A DNA stretch of 64,000 bases from Reyranella sp. (GTDB lineage Bacteria > Pseudomonadota > Alphaproteobacteria > Reyranellales > Reyranellaceae). Shown piece after piece: positions 50,992 to 64,000 of this stretch. The stretch covers positions 186,001 to 250,000 of the forward strand of contig NZ_JAFKJN010000006.1 in the NCBI RefSeq assembly GCF_017305915.1. Direction: 5' to 3'. The translations under genes were made by a program, and so were the position numbers. Each line of letters begins with the position of its first letter. Within the stretch, counting starts at the first letter, position 1. The notes under the pieces are model-generated. The model made no database searches and was not told the DNA's origin. It saw nothing but the letters and a program-made list of their open reading frames with translations.

Positions 50992-51764
50992 TAGCGGCTC
51001 TTCCAGTTGCCCGGGCGCTTCTCGGCGTAGGACTTGACGCCCTCCTTGAAGTCCTCGGTCTTGCGCGTCCAGTCCTGCTCGGTGAGCTCGCGCTCGGTCG
51101 CGATCTCGGCACCGTCGGCGAAGCCGCGGCGCATGGTCTCGCGGGTCGACAGGATGGCGAGCGGCGCGGACTCCGCGATCTCGGCGGCGAGCTTCATCGC
51201 CTCCTTGCGCACGTCGGCGAGCGGCACCAGCACGTCGGCGAGGCCCCATTCGTAGGCCTGCTCGCCGCCGATGCGGCGGCCGGTATAGAACATCAGGTTC
51301 GCCTTCTGCTGGCCGATCAGGCGCGGCAGCGTGAAGGTGAGCGAGAAGCCGGGATGGAAGCCGAGCCGCGTGAAGTTGGCGGCGAAGCGCGCCTCGGCGC
51401 AGGCGACGCGGAAGTCCGGCATCAGCGCGAGGCCGAGGCCGCCGCCGATCGCCGGGCCCTGGATGGCGCCGATCGACGGCTTCTTCGAGCGGAACAGCCG
51501 GGTCGCTTCCTTGTAGAGATGCTTGCCGCTCTCGGCCGAGCCGGTTTGCGGGCGGTTGGCGAAGTCGGCGCCGGCGCAGAACGACTTGCCCTGCGCGCAC
51601 AGTACGTAGGCGCGGATGTTGATGTCGCGATCGAACGCCTCGAAGGCGTCGGCGATCTGGTTGATCAGGGAATTGTCGAAGAAATTGTGCGGCGGCCGCT
51701 GGATCTCGACGACGCCGACATGACCTTCGCTCGAGACGCCGATATCCTTGTAGGTGCCGCTCAT
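50991..51764 (-). CDS. Enoyl-CoA hydratase/isomerase family protein
   Basis: Crotonase-fold protein of 257 residues: oxyanion-hole segments LCAQGKSFCAGADFANR and IQGPAIGGGLGLALMPDFR are present. In the second, the hydratase Glu of rat-type enzymes (GGGCE) is replaced by LGLAL, so isomerase, hydrolase or another crotonase activity is possible. It is coupled to the following SDR by a one-base overlap and divergent from the 3-hydroxyacyl-CoA dehydrogenase (79 bp). Confidence 0.88.
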   Translation of the reverse strand: MSGTYKDIGVSSEGHVGVVEIQRPPHNFFDNSLINQIADAFEAFDRDINIRAYVLCAQGKSFCAGADFANRPQTGSAESGKHLYKEATRLFRSKKPSIGAIQGPAIGGGLGLALMPDFRVACAEARFAANFTRLGFHPGFSLTFTLPRLIGQQKANLMFYTGRRIGGEQAYEWGLADVLVPLADVRKEAMKLAAEIAESAPLAILSTRETMRRGFADGAEIATERELTEQDWTRKTEDFKEGVKSYAEKRPGNWKSR

Positions 51765-51843
51765 GTGTTTCCCCTGCGGGTTATGGGTGAACGGCGATCT
51801 TGCCCCGCGCCGGGGCCGTCCGTCGAGTTTGGGAGGTCGAAAA

Positions 51844-52809
51844 ATGCCGCAACGCGAACACCCGTCGGCGAAGCATGCCCTGGTGCTGGGCGGAGGCACC
51901 ATGGGCGTGGGCATCATCGCCATGTTCCTGGGCGGCGGCTGGAAGGTCGACGTCGTGTCGCGCTCGGCCTCGACGCGCGACGGCTTGCCTGCGGCATGCG
52001 CGAAGGCGCTGGCCGCCATGGGCAAGCCCGCGGATAAGTTGCTGGGCTCGCCCGGCAACCAGTCAGGGCTGCGGACTTTCGCGACCCTGCCCGAGGCCGA
52101 CTGGTCGAAGATCGACGTCGCGGTCGAGACGGTGACCGAGGACCTCGCGCTGAAGCAGAAGCTGTTCGCCGAGATGGAGCAGCTCGCGCGCCCCGGCTGC
52201 GCGATCACCTCGAATTCCTCGAGCTTCCCGATCAGCGCGATCGCCAAGGGCCTGAGGACGCAGGGCCGCATGATGGGCCTGCACTTCTTCATGCCGGCGC
52301 ATCTCATCCCGCTGGTCGAGGTGGTGAGCTCGGTCCACACCGACCCGACGGAGGCCGAGCGCGTGGCCGAGATCATGAAGGCGCTGGGCAAGCGGCCGGT
52401 GCAGGTGCGCAAGGACGTCATCGGCTTCCTCGGCAACCGCATCCAGGGCGCGCTGATGCGCGAGGCGCTGTGGCTGATCGAGCAGGGCGTCGCCTCGCCC
52501 GAGGACATCGACGCGACGGTGCGGCTGAGCTTCGGCTTCCGCTACGCCGCGGCCGGCCCGATCGTTCAGAAGGAGCATTCCGGCTGGGACACGACCTGCG
52601 CCGTCGCCAAGATCATCTGGCCCGACCTCACCAACGCCTCTGGCCCGCCGCCGGTGCTGCAGAAGAACGTCGACGAGGGCCGCATCGGCTTCAAGACCAA
52701 GCGCGGCTTCTTCGACTGGGACGACGAGAGCATGGCCAGGGAGCGCGCCCGCTACGAGCGCGCGCTGCGCAAGTGCCTCGAGATCTTCAAGGAAGAAGGG
52801 ATCGTCTGA
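51844..52809 (+). CDS. 3-hydroxyacyl-CoA dehydrogenase family protein
   Basis: An NAD-dependent 3-hydroxyacyl-CoA dehydrogenase-like protein of 321 residues: cofactor loop LVLGGGTMGVGIIAM, then SNSSSFPISAIAKGL, LHFFMPAHLIPLVEVV with the catalytic His, and the C-terminal domain VIGFLGNRIQGALMREAL. The start follows GGGAGGTCG. Members include L-carnitine and 3-hydroxybutyryl-CoA dehydrogenases. The stop is one base from that of the convergent membrane protein. Confidence 0.9.
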   Translation: MPQREHPSAKHALVLGGGTMGVGIIAMFLGGGWKVDVVSRSASTRDGLPAACAKALAAMGKPADKLLGSPGNQSGLRTFATLPEADWSKIDVAVETVTEDLALKQKLFAEMEQLARPGCAITSNSSSFPISAIAKGLRTQGRMMGLHFFMPAHLIPLVEVVSSVHTDPTEAERVAEIMKALGKRPVQVRKDVIGFLGNRIQGALMREALWLIEQGVASPEDIDATVRLSFGFRYAAAGPIVQKEHSGWDTTCAVAKIIWPDLTNASGPPPVLQKNVDEGRIGFKTKRGFFDWDDESMARERARYERALRKCLEIFKEEGIV

Positions 52810-52810
52810 T

Positions 52811-53311
52811 CTATTGGCGGTGCGGCGCCGGGCGATAGCCGAACCACGCCGTCGCGACCAGCACGCCGAGATGATGGAGCAGCGTCAGCGCGCCGGCGGC
52901 GAGGAAGACGACGCTGACCCAGCAGATGATCGGGTCGATGCCCTCGGTCGGCATGACATCGTTGGGCAGGCGGACAGCCTCGACGCAGATCTCGGCGAAC
53001 AGGCCGAGGATCAGCAGGCCGATACCGCTGGAATGACAGACCCGATCGATCGCGATCTGCCGCACCTCGTCGGGCAAGCCGACGAGGTGCGCCATCTCGC
53101 GCAACGTGTGGCGCTCCTCGATGGCAACGCCCCAGCCGATCAGGATGACGCCCAGCCCTTCGAGGATCTCGGCGATGTGCTCGACATCCTTGCCCGCCAG
53201 CAGGTCGCGGCAGGCGGCAAAGATCCCGAGCGACAGCGGCACCATGATCAGCAGGCCAACCAGCCCGAAGAACGGTGCCGACACGAAGATACGCATCAAA
53301 AACCGAAACAT
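52811..53311 (-). CDS. Membrane protein of unknown function
   Basis: A 166-residue protein with about four hydrophobic helices: SAPFFGLVGLLIMVPLSLGI, EGLGVILIGWGVAI, GIGLLILGLFAEICVEAV and WVSVVFLAAGALTLLHHLGV. The first pair is separated by an acidic segment (GKDVEHIAEI). No family is recognised with confidence. It lies between the 3-hydroxyacyl-CoA dehydrogenase and the RNA helicase, 32 bp from the latter's stop, on the helicase strand. Confidence 0.75.
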   Translation of the reverse strand: MFRFLMRIFVSAPFFGLVGLLIMVPLSLGIFAACRDLLAGKDVEHIAEILEGLGVILIGWGVAIEERHTLREMAHLVGLPDEVRQIAIDRVCHSSGIGLLILGLFAEICVEAVRLPNDVMPTEGIDPIICWVSVVFLAAGALTLLHHLGVLVATAWFGYRPAPHRQ

Positions 53312-53343
53312 GACGCTCCCCCGCCGCAGGCGGGGCCGGTCGG

Positions 53344-55053
<1,710 letters not shown>

Positions 55054-55255
55054 TGGGAAACTAGTCCTTACGGCCGCTCGAGCTTGGAGCGGCTTTTGGC
55101 TCACTCTCCGGCGCGGCGGAGGCGGCTCTTCCTTCTGGGAGATTGTCTCGGGATGAAGCGCCCCTGTTTGGTCGGGCGCGTCGCGCAATCGCGAGAAACC
55201 TTGTATCCTCGCGCTTCGCGAGTCGGCGCGTGTATGACGGTGCATTGGGGCCAAG

Positions 55256-59566
<4,311 letters not shown>

Positions 59567-59988
59567 GATTCAGGAATCGCCCCCAAATGTCGTGCGCGCG
59601 CGGCCGGATTCAACGACGGCGTTCCGCGGGAGTCCACGCGAGTCCACTCGCGAGTGGACACCTTAAGGCTTTGATATGTCGGGCTCTTCGCCCGGGAGTC
59701 CACGAATCCACCCACACGCCACCGGCCTGAAAAACACCGAAGTCGGGTCGAGCCGCGCCGAAGGACATTCTCAAGAGGAAGCAACCGCATCGTCATGCGC
59801 GCGACTCTGCCCCAAGTCGGCGCAGACTCCTATTATGGGCAATGGCGGCAAACTTTTGGCCCAAGAATCAGGGAGCGAATCGCGTTCCATTGCCCAGAAA
59901 GGGCCCGCGAGCGAAAGCTTATCCCCAGTCGATGGTGAGGCTCACCCCCACCCAACCCTCCCCCTGAGGGGGAGGGCTAGAGAGGGCG
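59567..59988. other. 422-bp intergenic region with AGTCCAC repeats and an 18-bp palindrome
   Basis: AGTCCAC occurs at 59631 and 59641 (10-bp tandem, AGTCCACGCG/AGTCCACTCG) and again at 59698. A perfect palindrome GTCCACTCGCGAGTGGAC spans 59642-59659, about 75 bp ahead of the lhr start. The clustering on a 10-bp (one helical turn) pitch is typical of an operator. The rest of the gap shows no convincing gene, and its last 50 bp are a family-C repeat next to the deacylase stop. Confidence 0.55.
59937..59985. repeat. Family C repeat behind the second deacylase
   Basis: GAGGCTCACCCCCACCCAAC followed by the hairpin CCCTCCCCCTGAGGGGGAGGG. It shares the CTCACCCCC(A/T)CCC-AACCCTCC core with the element inside the acyl-CoA carboxylase at 38944-39028. 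It lies 3-52 bases after the deacylase stop, in terminator position, and shows the usual intergenic habitat of this repeat. Confidence 0.8.
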
Positions 59989-61683
59989 TTAACCGCGCTT
60001 CTTGCGCAGCAGCTTGCCCGGCAGGTTGCCGGTCGGCTCGTTGTCGCGCAGCAGGACCTGGCCGTTGACGATGGTGGCGGCCATGCCGTCGCACTTCTGC
60101 TTCAGCCGCTTGGCACCGGCCGGCAGGTCGGTGACGACCTCGGGCATGCGCGCGCCGACCGTGTCGGCGTCGAACACCACGATGTCGGCCGCCATGCCCT
60201 CGCGGATCAGGCCGCGGTCGTGGAAGCCGAACTGGGTGGCGGTGTCGCAGGTGATCATCTTCACCGCCTCCTCCAGCGTGAAGGCCTGCTTGTCGCGCAC
60301 CCAGTGGCTGAGCAGATGCGTCTGCAGCGAGCTGTCCATGATCTGCGAGACGTGCGCGCCCGAGTCCGAGAAGGTCACGACCGAGCGTGGGTGCTTCATC
60401 AGCTCCAGCGCCTCGGTCTGGTCCTCGTTGGCGACCGGCTGGATCATGAAGAACTTCATGTCGCGCTCGAGCGCCATGTCGATCATCAGCTCGACCGGAT
60501 GGGTGTTCTTCATCCGCGCCAGATCGGCCATCGACTTGTGCGGGCCCTTCATGTCGGTGAGGGCGAAGATCCAGTCCCACTGCGGCGGCCGCGCTTCGGC
60601 GCCGACCACGGTCGGCCCCTCGTAGGGTTTCGACGCGATCTCGACCAGCTGTCGGCGCTTGTCGGCGTTCAGCAGCCACTGCTTCTGCTCGGCGAGCGGC
60701 AGCTTGCGCATGTCGCGCCACATCTCCCACTTGTCGAACGGCAGGTGGGTCTCGAACGAGAGCAGCACGTTCAAGGACCGGCTGTGGACCTGGGCGAACA
60801 TGCGCCCGCCCTCGCGGTTGGTGCGCTCGATGATGTCGAAAGTGGTGCGCCACGCGCCCGGGTTGTTGCGGCGGCTGAACAGGCCGAAGGTGATCGGCCG
60901 GCCGCTCTCGATCGCGAGCTTGCTCAAGCCCTCGTAGTAGGCGCGCGCCTTGTGGCCGTCGGCGCCGCGCGGCTCGCCGGCGACCTCGACCATGCCGCCG
61001 CCCATCGACTTCACCAGGGCCTCGAATTCGGCCCAGCTTGCGAGCCGGCTCGCCACCGGCTTGTCGTCCGAGGTCTGGTGGGCGACCGAGCGGGTGGTCG
61101 AGAAGCCGTGCGCGCCCGACGCGATCGCTTCCTGCGTATGATGGATCATCGCCTTGAGGTCGTCCTCGGTCGCCTCGTCCGTGAAGGCGCGCTGGCCCAT
61201 GACATGGGTGCGGATGGCGCAGTGACCGACATAGCCCGCATAGTTGATGCCCTTGGGCAGCTGCTCGAGCACGTCGAGGAATTGCGGGAAGGTCTCCCAG
61301 CGCCACTTGATGCCGGCCTTCATGGCGGCGCGGCTGATATCCTCAGCGCGCTCGAGGTTGCGCATCACGAGGTCGGCTTCCTCGGCGCGGCACGGCGCCA
61401 GGGTGAAACCGCAATTGCCCATCACGACCGAGGTCACGCCCTGGAAGCACGAGCTGGTGCCGATCGGGTCCCAGAAGATCTGCGCGTCCATGTGGGTGTG
61501 GCCGTCGACGAAGCCCGGCGCGACCACGCGGCCCTCGGCATCGACGACTTCTTTTGCGCTCTCACCGGAGAGGCGGCCGATCTCGACGATCTTGCCGTCC
61601 TTCGCGCCGACGTCGCCGCGGTAGCGCGGCAGTCCCGAACCATCGACGATCATGCCGTTCTTAACGAGCAGGTCGAATGCCAT
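59989..61683 (-). CDS. N-acyl-D-amino-acid deacylase family amidohydrolase
   Basis: A 564-residue amidohydrolase, paralogous to the one at 13789-15543: DLLVKNGMIVDGSGLPRYRG, metal motif DGHTHMDAQIFWD, GNCGFTLAPCR, and the distal FSDSGAHVSQIMDSS with the conserved Asp/His. These enzymes remove acyl or carbamoyl groups from D-amino acids or related amides using zinc. It is divergent from an LLM flavin oxidoreductase (54 bp), a pairing that suggests shared control. It ends beside a family-C repeat. Confidence 0.87.
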   Translation of the reverse strand: MAFDLLVKNGMIVDGSGLPRYRGDVGAKDGKIVEIGRLSGESAKEVVDAEGRVVAPGFVDGHTHMDAQIFWDPIGTSSCFQGVTSVVMGNCGFTLAPCRAEEADLVMRNLERAEDISRAAMKAGIKWRWETFPQFLDVLEQLPKGINYAGYVGHCAIRTHVMGQRAFTDEATEDDLKAMIHHTQEAIASGAHGFSTTRSVAHQTSDDKPVASRLASWAEFEALVKSMGGGMVEVAGEPRGADGHKARAYYEGLSKLAIESGRPITFGLFSRRNNPGAWRTTFDIIERTNREGGRMFAQVHSRSLNVLLSFETHLPFDKWEMWRDMRKLPLAEQKQWLLNADKRRQLVEIASKPYEGPTVVGAEARPPQWDWIFALTDMKGPHKSMADLARMKNTHPVELMIDMALERDMKFFMIQPVANEDQTEALELMKHPRSVVTFSDSGAHVSQIMDSSLQTHLLSHWVRDKQAFTLEEAVKMITCDTATQFGFHDRGLIREGMAADIVVFDADTVGARMPEVVTDLPAGAKRLKQKCDGMAATIVNGQVLLRDNEPTGNLPGKLLRKKRG

Positions 61684-61737
61684 TGGCGGTCCTCCGGTGT
61701 GACGCCTAGGATAACTCAACGAACACGCGAGGAAACC

Positions 61738-62811
61738 ATGGAATTCGGCGTTCTGTTTACATCCCATCCGAATCCCAAGGAGGAACCCTATCCGCATCGC
61801 GGCGTGCACGCCCGCACAACGGAAGAAGTCATCGAGGCCGAGCGGCTGGGCTACGACACCGCCTGGATCGCCGAGCACCACTTCGCCACGAGCTACGGCA
61901 TCATGCCGGACTGCTTCGCCTACATGGCGTATCTCGCGGCCAAGACCAGCCGGATCAACATCGGCGCCGCGGTGATCACGCTGCCGCTCTACGATCCGAT
62001 CCGCGTGGTCGAGAACACCTCGTTCGTGGACATCCTGTCCAACGGCCGCGTTCGCCTCGGCGTCGGCTCGGGCTACCGGCCGTACGAATTCGTCGGTCTG
62101 GGCCGCGACTTCGAGGGCCGCCGCGATAGCGTCGAGGAGGCGATCGGGCTGATGTTCGACGCCTGGCACCGCCATCGCTGGGACCACAAGGGCAAGTATT
62201 TCAGCGGCACGGTGCAGGGCGACTACGAGATGCTGCCGCATCCCGTGCAGATGCCGCATCCGCCGCTCTACATGGCGGGCGGCACCGACCGCTCGATCGG
62301 CTACTCGGGCCGCAACGGCTTCGGCCTGATGCTGTCGACCTTGCCGGGCGTCGAGACGCTGGCGGCGCAGACCTCGCTCTACAAGCGCGAGCTGGCCGAG
62401 GCGTCACTGGAGCGGCGCCAGAACCCGGCGGCGGGCAACATCGACATCGCGCGCTGGGTCTATATCGCCGATTCAGACAAGGAGGCGCGCGCCGACACCG
62501 AGGAAGCGATCGTCAAGCACATCAGCCATTTCGGCGGCTCGGGCACCAGCGGCTATCTCGGCTCGGTCTCCGAGAAGGGCAGCGCGATCAACTACGACGA
62601 TCTGCTCGCCACGACGCTGCTGCACGGCTCGGCCGAAACGGTGATCGCCCGGCTGCGCGAGATGCAGGCGCGCACCGGCATGACCTCGCTGCTGCTGCAC
62701 TACCCGCCCTACTACGGGCACGACAAGGCGATGAAGAGCCTGCGCCTGTTCGCCGAGCGCGTCATCCCGGCCTTCCGGCCGCCGGCGCGCCGCGCGGTGG
62801 CAGCCGAGTAG
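61738..62811 (+). CDS. LLM class flavin-dependent oxidoreductase
   Basis: A luciferase-like flavin enzyme of 357 residues: MEFGVLFTSHPNPKEEPYPH, DTAWIAEHHFATSYGIMPD, then LSNGRVRLGVGSGYRPYEF. The start at 61738 follows GCGAGGAAACC. It is the third luciferase-fold enzyme in the window. Divergence from the deacylase suggests it acts on a compound released by, or feeding into, that hydrolase. A family-B repeat starts 7 bp after its stop. Confidence 0.88.
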   Translation: MEFGVLFTSHPNPKEEPYPHRGVHARTTEEVIEAERLGYDTAWIAEHHFATSYGIMPDCFAYMAYLAAKTSRINIGAAVITLPLYDPIRVVENTSFVDILSNGRVRLGVGSGYRPYEFVGLGRDFEGRRDSVEEAIGLMFDAWHRHRWDHKGKYFSGTVQGDYEMLPHPVQMPHPPLYMAGGTDRSIGYSGRNGFGLMLSTLPGVETLAAQTSLYKRELAEASLERRQNPAAGNIDIARWVYIADSDKEARADTEEAIVKHISHFGGSGTSGYLGSVSEKGSAINYDDLLATTLLHGSAETVIARLREMQARTGMTSLLLHYPPYYGHDKAMKSLRLFAERVIPAFRPPARRAVAAE

Positions 62812-62818
62812 CCCCCTT

Positions 62819-62951
62819 CCTCCCCATTCAAATGGGGAGGTGTCAGCGTCTTACGCTGACGGAGGGGTCATGGGCCTCACCATGATTGGATTGCGGCTCA
62901 TGACCCCTCCGTCGGCGATTACGCCGACACCTCCCCATCTGAATGGGGAGG
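62819..62951. repeat. 133-bp palindromic element, family B copy 3
   Basis: It runs from CCTCCCCATTCAAATGGGGA to CCTCCCCATCTGAATGGGGA with the mirrored GACGGAGGGGTCATGGG/CATGACCCCTCCGTCGGCG blocks inside. It is the best preserved copy. Its final GGGGAGG, with the adjacent AAAAGG, forms the ribosome-binding site of the transporter gene that starts at 62964. Confidence 0.9.
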
Positions 62952-62963
62952 AAAAGGCTCCAC

Positions 62964-63842
62964 ATGAAGAACAACACCTCCCTCGGCGCCCTCCTCACCA
63001 TGCTGGCGATGCTGTGCTTCGCCAGCATGGACGCGGTCAGCAAGTCGCTGGTGGTCGACTACTCGGTCGGCCAGTTGATGTGGGTGCGCTATTTCCTGCT
63101 CTGCTTCTTCGCCTGGTTCCTGGTGCGCAAGCAGGGCGTGCGCGCGGCGCTGCGCAGCAACAAGCCCGGCCTGCAGATCTTCCGCTCGGTGGTGGCGGTG
63201 TTCGAGGGCGCGATGTTCGTGCTCGCCTTCCGCTACCTGCCGCTCGCCGACACCCACGCGGTCGCCGCGACCTCGCCGCTGATCGTGATCGCCTTGGGCG
63301 TGCTGTTCATGGGCGAGCGCGCCGGCACAGCACGCTGGCTCGCCGTCGCGGCGGGCTTCGTCGGCGTGCTGCTGATCGTGCGGCCGGGCTTCCGCACCCT
63401 CGACTGGCCGTTGCTGCTGCCGCTCGCGGGCGCGCTGCTGTGGGCGGGCTACCAGCTCCTGACGCGGCTCAACGCCCGCTACGACCAGCCGAGCACCAGT
63501 CTGCTGTGGTCGGCGGTCGTCGCCTTCATCGCCACCAGCTTCGTCGGCCCGCTCGACTGGAAATGGCCGACCGCGATGGCGTGGGTCATGATGATCGCCG
63601 TCGCCTTCATCGGCGCGATCGCGCACTACGCCCTGATCAAGGCGCTCGACCATGCCGAGGCGGGCGCGGTGCAGCCCTACAGCTACACGCTCCTGGTCTG
63701 GGCCGCTGTCATGGGCTGGCTGGTGTTCGGCGACATCCCCGACCACTGGACGATCATCGGGGCTACGGTCGTGGTCGCGAGCGGCCTCTACACTTGGCAC
63801 CACAACCGGCGCGCAGCAGCAGGTCCGACCCCCTCACCCTGA
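62964..63842 (+). CDS. DMT-superfamily transporter (EamA domains)
   Basis: A 292-residue inner-membrane protein with about ten hydrophobic segments in two EamA-type halves: LCFASMDAVSKSLVV near the N-terminus, AVAATSPLIVIALGVLFMGE in the first half and VQPYSYTLLVWAAVMGWLVF in the second. DMT proteins export or import small metabolites; the substrate is unknown. The start at 62964 has GGGGAGGAAAAGG upstream, which is the tail of a palindromic repeat. An alternative ATG at 62943 inside the repeat would add seven residues. Confidence 0.9.
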   Translation: MKNNTSLGALLTMLAMLCFASMDAVSKSLVVDYSVGQLMWVRYFLLCFFAWFLVRKQGVRAALRSNKPGLQIFRSVVAVFEGAMFVLAFRYLPLADTHAVAATSPLIVIALGVLFMGERAGTARWLAVAAGFVGVLLIVRPGFRTLDWPLLLPLAGALLWAGYQLLTRLNARYDQPSTSLLWSAVVAFIATSFVGPLDWKWPTAMAWVMMIAVAFIGAIAHYALIKALDHAEAGAVQPYSYTLLVWAAVMGWLVFGDIPDHWTIIGATVVVASGLYTWHHNRRAAAGPTPSP

Positions 63843-63858
63843 GGAAGATCCAACTTCT

Positions 63859-63930
63859 CGTCGTCTCGACCGGACCCTCGCGGAGCGAGGCGCAGTGGAG
63901 AGACGCGCCGCTTCGGTCGGGACGACGGGT
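63859..63930. repeat. Intergenic element related to 43335-43421
   Basis: It contains CGTCGTCTCGACCG, GCGCAGTGGAGAGACGCG and TCGGTCGGGACGACGGG, with the outer segments pairing imperfectly. It shares its left end and the AGTGGAGAGAC block with the element at 43335. It sits between the transporter stop and the convergent SDR stop, in terminator position. Confidence 0.65.
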
Positions 63931-63934
63931 CAAC

Positions 63935-64000
63935 CTATCTCGGCCACGCCCTGAGGTTCACCAGCCCGCCGTCGATCGGCAGGGTGATGCCGGTCACCCA
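63935..64000 (-). CDS. SDR family oxidoreductase, C-terminal fragment at window edge
   Basis: The last 21 residues of a gene entering from the right: WVTGITLPIDGGLVNLRAWP, then Arg and TAG. The (Y/W)VTGxxLPxDGG pattern is the conserved C-terminal end of classical short-chain dehydrogenases. Nothing more can be said from the part in view. Confidence 0.85.
   Translation of the reverse strand, partial: WVTGITLPIDGGLVNLRAWPR

Noticed and set aside
59676..60068. Possible 130-residue protein in the gap between lhr and the second deacylase
   Set aside because: The frame runs through the family-C repeat and into the deacylase on the opposite strand, has no ribosome-binding site and gives low-complexity sequence.

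Overview
The window is GC-rich, densely packed DNA with mostly heterotrophic catabolic genes. The gene families (protocatechuate pca genes, many SDRs, acyl-CoA dehydrogenases, LLM flavin oxidoreductases, Tat-type secreted enzymes, AtzE/AtzF amidases, GreB) point to a soil or plant-associated alphaproteobacterium of the Rhizobiales/Rhodospirillales kind. That placement is an inference from protein families; there is no rRNA in the window. I found no tRNA, rRNA, CRISPR array or transposase, and no recognisable dedicated transcription factor apart from a Phd-type antitoxin.

Layout. 1-1854: urease operon ureD-ureA-ureBC on the minus strand, cut by the window edge; the beta and alpha subunits are joined in one reading frame. 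1883-4588: greB, a small membrane protein, a broken peptide-binding-protein gene and a secreted SMP-30/gluconolactonase. 4585-7141: pcaHGB for protocatechuate ring cleavage. 7258-13690: a phosphonate monoester hydrolase-like sulfatase, then a sugar-acid-type group (two D-2-hydroxyacid dehydrogenases, an IlvD/arabonate-type dehydratase and an RraA-like protein). 13789-19399: a divergent nitrogen-catabolism block with atzG-atzE-hpxZ-deacylase on one strand and allophanate hydrolase atzF on the other. 19396-26758: PhoD phosphatase, an SDR, an FMN alpha-hydroxyacid oxidase, and a TauD dioxygenase/Bug/SBP5 operon.

26795-33804: a luciferase-like monooxygenase with two carboxymuconolactone-decarboxylase-fold partners, divergent from a branched-chain-amino-acid-type ABC importer whose two permeases are fused. 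33972-40957: a flavin monooxygenase, an SDR, a DUF1080 protein, a single-chain biotin-dependent acyl-CoA carboxylase and a flavodoxin. 41106-46206: LLM oxidoreductase, SDR, a pair of acyl-CoA dehydrogenases and a DOPA-dioxygenase-like protein. 46212-50163: CinA, a frameshifted YcxB-like gene, a Phd/VapC toxin-antitoxin pair, a secreted protein and a secreted trypsin-like protease. 50191-53311: SDR, enoyl-CoA hydratase, 3-hydroxyacyl-CoA dehydrogenase and a membrane protein. 53344-59566: a DEAD-box RNA helicase with a long His/Arg/Gly tail, and Lhr. 59989-64000: a second deacylase, another LLM enzyme, an EamA transporter and the end of an SDR.

The most distinctive feature is how closely small palindromic repeats are woven into genes. 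Two related 69-76 bp elements end in CTAG, and in both cases this supplies the stop codon of the neighbouring gene. A second family sits 1-7 bp behind stop codons, encodes the last residues of one deacylase and supplies the ribosome-binding site of a transporter. A third family lies in frame inside the acyl-CoA carboxylase, just ahead of its biotinyl domain. The best candidate for a poorly described pathway is the luciferase-like monooxygenase/CMD/AhpD/fused-permease importer block at 26795-33804.
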